Assembly: GCA_001564275.1 (NCBI GenBank)
Contig: LKND01000003.1
Span: 1 to 64,000 of the forward strand
DNA length: 64,000 nucleotides
Source: Natrialbaceae archaeon Tc-Br11_E2g14
GTDB lineage: Archaea; Halobacteriota; Halobacteria; Halobacteriales; Natrialbaceae
Direction: 5' to 3'
The notes under the pieces are model-generated. The model had not been told where the DNA came from, ran no database searches, and was given only the letters and a program-made list of their open reading frames with translations. This document shows, in pieces, positions 58,869 to 64,000 of this stretch; the stretch's first letter is position 1; each line of letters begins with the position of its first letter. The translations under genes were made by a program, and so were the position numbers.

Positions 58869-59852
58869 TCAGTCGCCCGAGATGCCGAGATAGGCGTCGT
58901 TCAGTTCCCACTCGCCGTCGCCGTTTCTGATCATGTACTCCCCGTAGTAAGGGACTCGATTGGCGACGACCTCCCGAAAGGCCTCACGGATCTCGGGTTT
59001 GCTCATCTCACCCATCGATCGCAGGTCGTCGTTGCGGTTGAGACAACCCTTGAGATACCCTTGATGAGTGACACGGACACGGTGACAGTTCGCACAGAAC
59101 GTCGGGTTCTCGACGGGATCGACGATCTCGACCATCCCCCTCCCCCCATCGTCACCGGCGATCCAGTACCGTCTGCGGTCGTGCATCTCGCGATGTTCGA
59201 TTTCGACTGCCTGCTCGGCGAGCCAGTCGTGAACCCGTTCGATCTCGACGTTCCACTCGGGCTTGCCGGTCAACTCGGGCATGTACTCGATCAACTGCAA
59301 CTGAAGTCCCTCGTTTTCGGCCACGTGATCGACCATCTCGGGCACGTACCCCGCCGTGTGCTCGAAGACGACCATGTTGAGTTTGACCGGATCCAGGCCG
59401 GCATCGAGCGCCGCCTCGACGCCTTCGATTACCTTGTCGTAGGCGCCACTTTTCGTGACGGCGGCGAACTGCTCGGGGTCGAGGGCGTCCTGGGAGACGT
59501 TCACGCGCTCGAGGCCAGCGTCCACGAGCGCCTCTGCCCGCCCGGGCAGGAACGTGCCGTTGGTGGTCAGAGAGACCTCCATCGTGTCGGGCGTCCGTTC
59601 GATGATCTCCTCGAGATCATCGCGCAACATCGGCTCGCCGCCGGTGAACTTGACGGCCTCGACGTCGAACTCGGCGGCGACCTCGAGAAACCGGACGACG
59701 TCGTCGGTGTCCATCTCGTCGTCCTGTGGTTCCATCGGACCGCGGGTATCACCCAGTCCCTCGTTGTGACAGTAGATACAGTCGAAGTTACACCGATCGG
59801 TGAGCGAGACCCGCACCCCGGAGACCTCGCGACCGAACTCGTCGGCGAGCAT
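58869..59852 (-). CDS. moaA: GTP 3',8-cyclase MoaA (radical SAM)
   Basis: [18 protein letters not shown] (CxxxCxxC), [19 protein letters not shown]-terminal [19 protein letters not shown]. Confidence 0.94.
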   Translation of the reverse strand: MLADEFGREVSGVRVSLTDRCNFDCIYCHNEGLGDTRGPMEPQDDEMDTDDVVRFLEVAAEFDVEAVKFTGGEPMLRDDLEEIIERTPDTMEVSLTTNGTFLPGRAEALVDAGLERVNVSQDALDPEQFAAVTKSGAYDKVIEGVEAALDAGLDPVKLNMVVFEHTAGYVPEMVDHVAENEGLQLQLIEYMPELTGKPEWNVEIERVHDWLAEQAVEIEHREMHDRRRYWIAGDDGGRGMVEIVDPVENPTFCANCHRVRVTHQGYLKGCLNRNDDLRSMGEMSKPEIREAFREVVANRVPYYGEYMIRNGDGEWELNDAYLGISGD

Positions 59853-59960
59853 AGGCGGACGTTGACGGTGGAATTGCTTAAACTCGCGGGTGAATCCGGC
59901 AAAGGGAAACCACATTTAGTTTCGTCATGTCGGAGGGGATGGCACACGGTTCGGGCCCGC

Positions 59961-59996
59961 TTGACATCCTCCCACGGCTGCAGCCGTGGGCTTTCT
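59961..59996. mobile_element. Orphan IS200/IS605 (IS1341-type) element end-like hairpin
   Basis: ttgacatcctCCCACGGCTG-CAGCCGTGGGctttct: perfect 20-bp palindrome in the context typical of tnpB-associated element ends; no tnpA/tnpB ORF in the window. Confidence 0.45.
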
Positions 59997-60110
59997 CCTG
60001 GTGTCCCTGTAAATAACGGCCCTGAGCCGTCTCGAACCGTCGAATACTACCCCCCGAACTGCGGAGGCCACCCTCGAAGCGCAATAATTTGGCGACGTAG
60101 ACGGCCACGT

Positions 60111-60758
60111 TCACCGCCGTTCCTCGAGCAGACGGTACGCAAGCGTCAGATATCCCGAGACGGCGACGATGAACAGTTCGCCCGAGTAGGCGATGGGGAA
60201 CTCGCGTTCGACGTCCTCGGGGGCGTCTTCGCCCGGATCGAACCCGGTTCGGTAGTGGGTGTCCTCGGTCGTCCCGCGGCTCGTCGAATCGGCGAGGCCG
60301 GTGCCGTCATCGCCGGCCTCGAGTTCGACGAACGTCTGGACGATGCCACGCTGATCCGTGACGATGAGCTTCCCCGAGAGGTCGATGAATCGGTCGTAAA
60401 CGGGCCAGAAGAGGTTGACCCCGTTGTAGAAGGCATCGAGCAAGATGTGCGCGAACAGGACCGTGACGAGGGTCACCCAGTAGACGCGGTAGCCGTAGGT
60501 CCCCCAGCGTGTCAGGATGTACGATTCCTCGCGAACGCGAGTGTCCCAGTAGAGGACGACGGCAGGAATAACCACGACCCAGACGTTGTGGAGGGCAGCG
60601 CGGTGGGTCCCCGGGAAGTAGATCCCGATGAGTGTGTCGAGGTCGATGATCGCCGTCGCCGCGAGGACGACGAAGATGGCTTTCGCGTCGAATTCATCGC
60701 CGAGCAGGGCCACGCCCATGAGCGCCGCGAGGCCGACGTGAACGACAGTCGATGGCAT
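60111..60758 (-). CDS. Membrane-bound metal-dependent hydrolase (YdjM/DUF457-like)
   Basis: MPSTVVHVGLAALMGVALLGDEFDAKAIFVVLAATAIIDLDTLIGIYFPGTHRAALHNVW. Confidence 0.78.
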   Translation of the reverse strand: MPSTVVHVGLAALMGVALLGDEFDAKAIFVVLAATAIIDLDTLIGIYFPGTHRAALHNVWVVVIPAVVLYWDTRVREESYILTRWGTYGYRVYWVTLVTVLFAHILLDAFYNGVNLFWPVYDRFIDLSGKLIVTDQRGIVQTFVELEAGDDGTGLADSTSRGTTEDTHYRTGFDPGEDAPEDVEREFPIAYSGELFIVAVSGYLTLAYRLLEERR

Positions 60759-60947
60759 GCGAGAGTGGCAGGCACCGAGTGGGCTTGACTGTTCGCCTCG
60801 CGTGAACGAGGGCCGGGCCCCGGGCTTCGAGCGATGGCGACCGGGGGGTGTCGCGCCGGAAATACCGTGGGCACCCTGGGTGCACCACCACGGCGGCAAG
60901 CGACGGGTGTCGGTAGCTACTTGCCCCACCCGCGAGCAACGACGCCT

Positions 60948-61658
60948 ATGGGCCGACGTGGGCCGAAACAGGAACTCGCCGAAAAGATCGCTGGGGAGAT
61001 CACCCTGAGCAACGAACCCGGGGCAACCCTCCGGAAGTGGCGCACCGACTTCGACATCTCTCAGACTGATCTCGCCGCCGAACTCGAGGTCTCCTCCTCG
61101 GTGATCTCCGATTACGAGAGTGGCCGCCGGGAGAGCCCAGGCATCGGTGTCGTGAGCAGACTCGTCGACGGCTTGCTCGTCATCGACGAACGCCGTGGCG
61201 GGGACCGCATCCGCCAGTACGGACGCGTCCTCTCGGCGGGGTTCGAAAGCGACGTCGTCTACGACCTCCGGGAGTACGCGACCACCTACCCGCTCGCCGA
61301 CCTCTACGAGCGCCTGGAGGCGACCGAACTCTCCCCGGGGGCGAACGACGAGATCAGCGGCCACACCGTCATCAACAGTATCGAGGCTATCACCAGACTC
61401 TCGAGCGAGGAGTTCTTTCGCCTCTACGGCCAGAGTACCAACCGCGTGCTGGTCTTCACCGGCGTGACCCGCGGCGAGTCACCACTGGTCGCGCTGCGGG
61501 TCGTCAATCCGACGCCAAACGCCGTCATCCTCCACGGCCTCGAACCCGAGGACTGCTGGGATCACGCCGCCGACCTGGCACGGATCGACGGCTACTCGCT
61601 CGCGGTGTCGACCCAGCCCCTCGAGGACATGCTCGAGCAGTTGTCGTCGATCGAGTGA
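60948..61658 (+). CDS. Helix-turn-helix (XRE-type) transcriptional regulator, archaeal
   Basis: LRKWRTDFDISQTDLAAELEVSSSVISDYESGRRESPGIGVVSRLVDGLLVID. Confidence 0.88.
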   Translation: MGRRGPKQELAEKIAGEITLSNEPGATLRKWRTDFDISQTDLAAELEVSSSVISDYESGRRESPGIGVVSRLVDGLLVIDERRGGDRIRQYGRVLSAGFESDVVYDLREYATTYPLADLYERLEATELSPGANDEISGHTVINSIEAITRLSSEEFFRLYGQSTNRVLVFTGVTRGESPLVALRVVNPTPNAVILHGLEPEDCWDHAADLARIDGYSLAVSTQPLEDMLEQLSSIE

Positions 61659-61693
61659 TCGTGAACGTGGGTCCGATCCTCCACGTCCTGACT

Positions 61694-62776
61694 CTACCCT
61701 GCCTGCAACCGCACGGACTCACAGAGTGCCTGCACACCCTGCTCCTCGAGCACGCGTCGCTGGGCCTCGGCACCGCTCTCGCGTTCGTAGACCCGCTTGA
61801 TTCCGTCGATCCCCAGTCGGTCACACTCCCGGTCGACGACCTCGCCGAGGGTGACGGTTCCCTCGAGCTCCCGGTCGATGAACGACGCGTCGTGGCCGTG
61901 ACGGATCGCTCGCCACTTGTTCTCGTCGAGGAGTTCCCGCCGATGTCGGTGGCCGGTGGTCCCGTCCTCGTAGGATTCGGCAAGCGCCTCCACGAGGGCG
62001 TGCGTGTACTCCACGAAAGCCATCACGATGTCAGGGTCTGCCTGGCCGTCCGGTGTTCGAACCTCGACGGTGCCGTGACCGGTATGGGGACGGACGTCGA
62101 ACCAGAGCTCCCCACGATCCTCGATCGATCGACTCTCGAGCATCCGGCGTTCGAACCTGTCGAACGCGTCGAAATCCGCAAACGAGGTTGGCATTCCCGT
62201 GTTCGGCAACCCCTCGAAGATCTTTGCCCGGGCAGACTGTAACCCGGTGTCGAACCCGTCCCAGAAGGGGGAGTTCGCCGATAATGCGAGCATGATCGGC
62301 ACGTACCACCGGAGTTCATTGGCGATCCAGACGGCCTTGTCGGCGTCGTCGACCCCGACGTGGACGTGGACACCCGCCGTCGTGTTTCGGTGTTGGGTGT
62401 ACTGGATCCGGTCGAGCTGTGAGCGATAGCGTGGTTTTTCGGCGTGCTCGAGGTCGCGCCACCGAGCCAGCGGGTGCAACCCCGCAGCCGCGACCTCGTA
62501 GCCGTGTGCGTTGGCGTGTTCGAGGAGCGCACCCCGAACGGACAGCAGGGCGTCTTCGGCCGCCGCGAGCGATTCGATACGTGGCGTCTGCGTCTCGATG
62601 ACGCACTTGAACAGTTCGTGGTCAAGCCGATCCTCGAGCAGTTCCGGCGGGTCGTGTTCGTACACCAGTTGGTCGGTCCCGCTCGTCGGCCGACCGGTCT
62701 CGTCGACGACGAAACACTCCTCCTCGATCCCCAGCGTGCCCATTCGCGTAAACGCCTCGCGCGACCCGCGTTCCAT
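61694..62776 (-). CDS. gshA: Glutamate-cysteine ligase (haloarchaeal GshA)
   Basis: [30 protein letters not shown]...[48 protein letters not shown]. Confidence 0.92.
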   Translation of the reverse strand: MERGSREAFTRMGTLGIEEECFVVDETGRPTSGTDQLVYEHDPPELLEDRLDHELFKCVIETQTPRIESLAAAEDALLSVRGALLEHANAHGYEVAAAGLHPLARWRDLEHAEKPRYRSQLDRIQYTQHRNTTAGVHVHVGVDDADKAVWIANELRWYVPIMLALSANSPFWDGFDTGLQSARAKIFEGLPNTGMPTSFADFDAFDRFERRMLESRSIEDRGELWFDVRPHTGHGTVEVRTPDGQADPDIVMAFVEYTHALVEALAESYEDGTTGHRHRRELLDENKWRAIRHGHDASFIDRELEGTVTLGEVVDRECDRLGIDGIKRVYERESGAEAQRRVLEEQGVQALCESVRLQAG

Positions 62777-62860
62777 CGCTCGGGCATTGAGCGTCCGGTG
62801 GTAAATAGGGACCGGAGTCGGCAGGCCACTGCGTGGCCGGAACAGTCGGTCCCAGAGCGG

Positions 62861-63520
62861 TCAGTCCACGCGTGGGCAGGCCACGACGGCCAGATGATCG
62901 TCGTGATGGGGCTCGAGACGGGTGGCTTCGAGGATCTCGTACTCCCGCTCGAGTGTGGCCTTCACGTCCTCAAACACGGCTTCGGGATCGGCCGTGACGT
63001 CCTCGCTTCGAGCCTTCACCGCCAGCAGGAGCCGACCGTCGTCGGCGAGAAACTGTCGGTTTCGGTTCGCGACTGCGGCCTGCCCACGGGTCGCGACGTC
63101 CTGGATCAGGACGTCGACGTCGGCCTCGACGACGTGGGCGTACGTCGCCGGTCTGCGGGCATCCTTGAGCAAGGGAAAGAGCCGTGGACGGGACTCGGCG
63201 ACCGAGAGCAGGTCACGGGTCGGCCGCGGAGCGAACTCGACGGCGTAGGTCGGACCGGCAAAGTCGGCGACGTGGCTGACGGTCGTTCCGCTCGCCGCGC
63301 CGAGATAGAGGACCACCTCACCGCCCTCGAGTCCGGTGTCCATGCCCACCTCGAGCATGGCCCCGAGTTTCGACCGGCTGGGGTCCCAGGCGCGCCACTC
63401 GCCGTCGGTTGGCTCGCCGTAGACTGGTTCGCCGCGGGTGGCGAGGCGGTCGACGCCGTCGATGGGACGACGTTCGACCCCCTCGGGAAGCGTTGGGTCG
63501 ACGGTGTCGGAGGTCATCAC
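62861..63520 (-). CDS. flpA: Fibrillarin-like rRNA/tRNA 2'-O-methyltransferase
   Basis: VVLYLGAASGTTVSHVADFAGPTYAVEFAPRPTRDLLSVAESRPRLFPLLKDARRPATYAHVVEADVDVLIQDVATRGQ. Confidence 0.95.
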   Translation of the reverse strand: MMTSDTVDPTLPEGVERRPIDGVDRLATRGEPVYGEPTDGEWRAWDPSRSKLGAMLEVGMDTGLEGGEVVLYLGAASGTTVSHVADFAGPTYAVEFAPRPTRDLLSVAESRPRLFPLLKDARRPATYAHVVEADVDVLIQDVATRGQAAVANRNRQFLADDGRLLLAVKARSEDVTADPEAVFEDVKATLEREYEILEATRLEPHHDDHLAVVACPRVD

Positions 63521-64000
63521 TGGCCACCTCCGTGCGTGTCGCCTTCAGTGTGACCGTCGCTCTCGGTGTCGTCGGCTGGGCTCGATCCGTCGTCTTCAGC
63601 CGTCGCTCGAGCCCGGATCGTCTCGAGCCGATCGGCGAATTCGGCCTCGAGTTCGGGGCGGCGGTCACCCGAGTAGTGGTCGATCCGTGCCGCGATGGCG
63701 AGTTTTCCCGCGAGCGCGCGAGCGGCGGAGCCACGGTCGGCCATGCGCGTGCCACGAACGGCCTCGTGGGTGAAGATGACACCGTGTTTGGGGGAGCTGG
63801 CGTGGCCCCGAAGGTGGGCGAACAGGGCCTCCTCGGCACCCAGCACCTGTACTGTCCCGGAGGGCTTCTTCGCGAGCGACTCGAGTCCGCCCGCGAGCGA
63901 GATGAGTCGGGCCGCCAGTTGCGGGCCGGCCAGCGCCGCGAGATTCGGTGCGACGATCGGTGCCTGGCGATCGACGTGGGCTTCGAGGGCGTCCGCTTCG
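63517..64000 (-). CDS. Nop5/Nop56-like C/D RNP protein, C-terminal part, truncated by window end
   Basis: MLGAEEALFAHLRGHASSPKHGVIFTHEAVRGTRMADRGSAARALAGKLAIAARIDHYSG; frame continues to the window edge; adjacent to flpA. Confidence 0.92.
   Translation of the reverse strand, partial: EADALEAHVDRQAPIVAPNLAALAGPQLAARLISLAGGLESLAKKPSGTVQVLGAEEALFAHLRGHASSPKHGVIFTHEAVRGTRMADRGSAARALAGKLAIAARIDHYSGDRRPELEAEFADRLETIRARATAEDDGSSPADDTESDGHTEGDTHGGGQ

Overview
This is a haloarchaeal (Halobacteria-type) chromosomal segment: GC-rich, acidic proteins, haloarchaeal ribosomal and RNA polymerase operon. It contains: the C-terminus of a Pelota-like gene; a TrmB-type regulator with two large RND/MMPL exporters, one carrying a very large 14-residue-repeat coiled-coil insertion; phoU and assorted small conserved genes; an Lrp/AsnC regulator with a TRASH-like C-terminus; a ~17 kb catabolic gene cluster at about 17.1-33.9 kb; an SMC-related gene next to an RdfA-like gene (haloarchaeal cell-shape locus); an S9 peptidase; the S13-S4-S11-rpoD-tRNA-Leu-L18e-L13-S9-rpoN-rpoK-eno-S2 operon; an inverted duplication of a DUF4129/DUF58/membrane-protein cassette; moaA, gshA, flpA and a partial Nop5-like gene. 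The catabolic cluster holds a tripartite tricarboxylate transporter, two isocitrate-lyase/PEP-mutase superfamily proteins, MmgE/PrpD, two CaiB/BaiF CoA-transferases, a glutaryl-CoA-dehydrogenase-like enzyme, an aconitase-type hydratase pair, an amidohydrolase, a Rieske ferredoxin, IclR and an MFS transporter. I consider it the best candidate for an undescribed pathway. Two dispersed palindromic intergenic repeat families (about 81 bp and about 84-88 bp) and a candidate 19-bp IclR operator are also visible. All family assignments come from reading motifs by eye; no database search was run. Start codons were adjusted from the ORF track where family N-termini suggested it and remain approximate.
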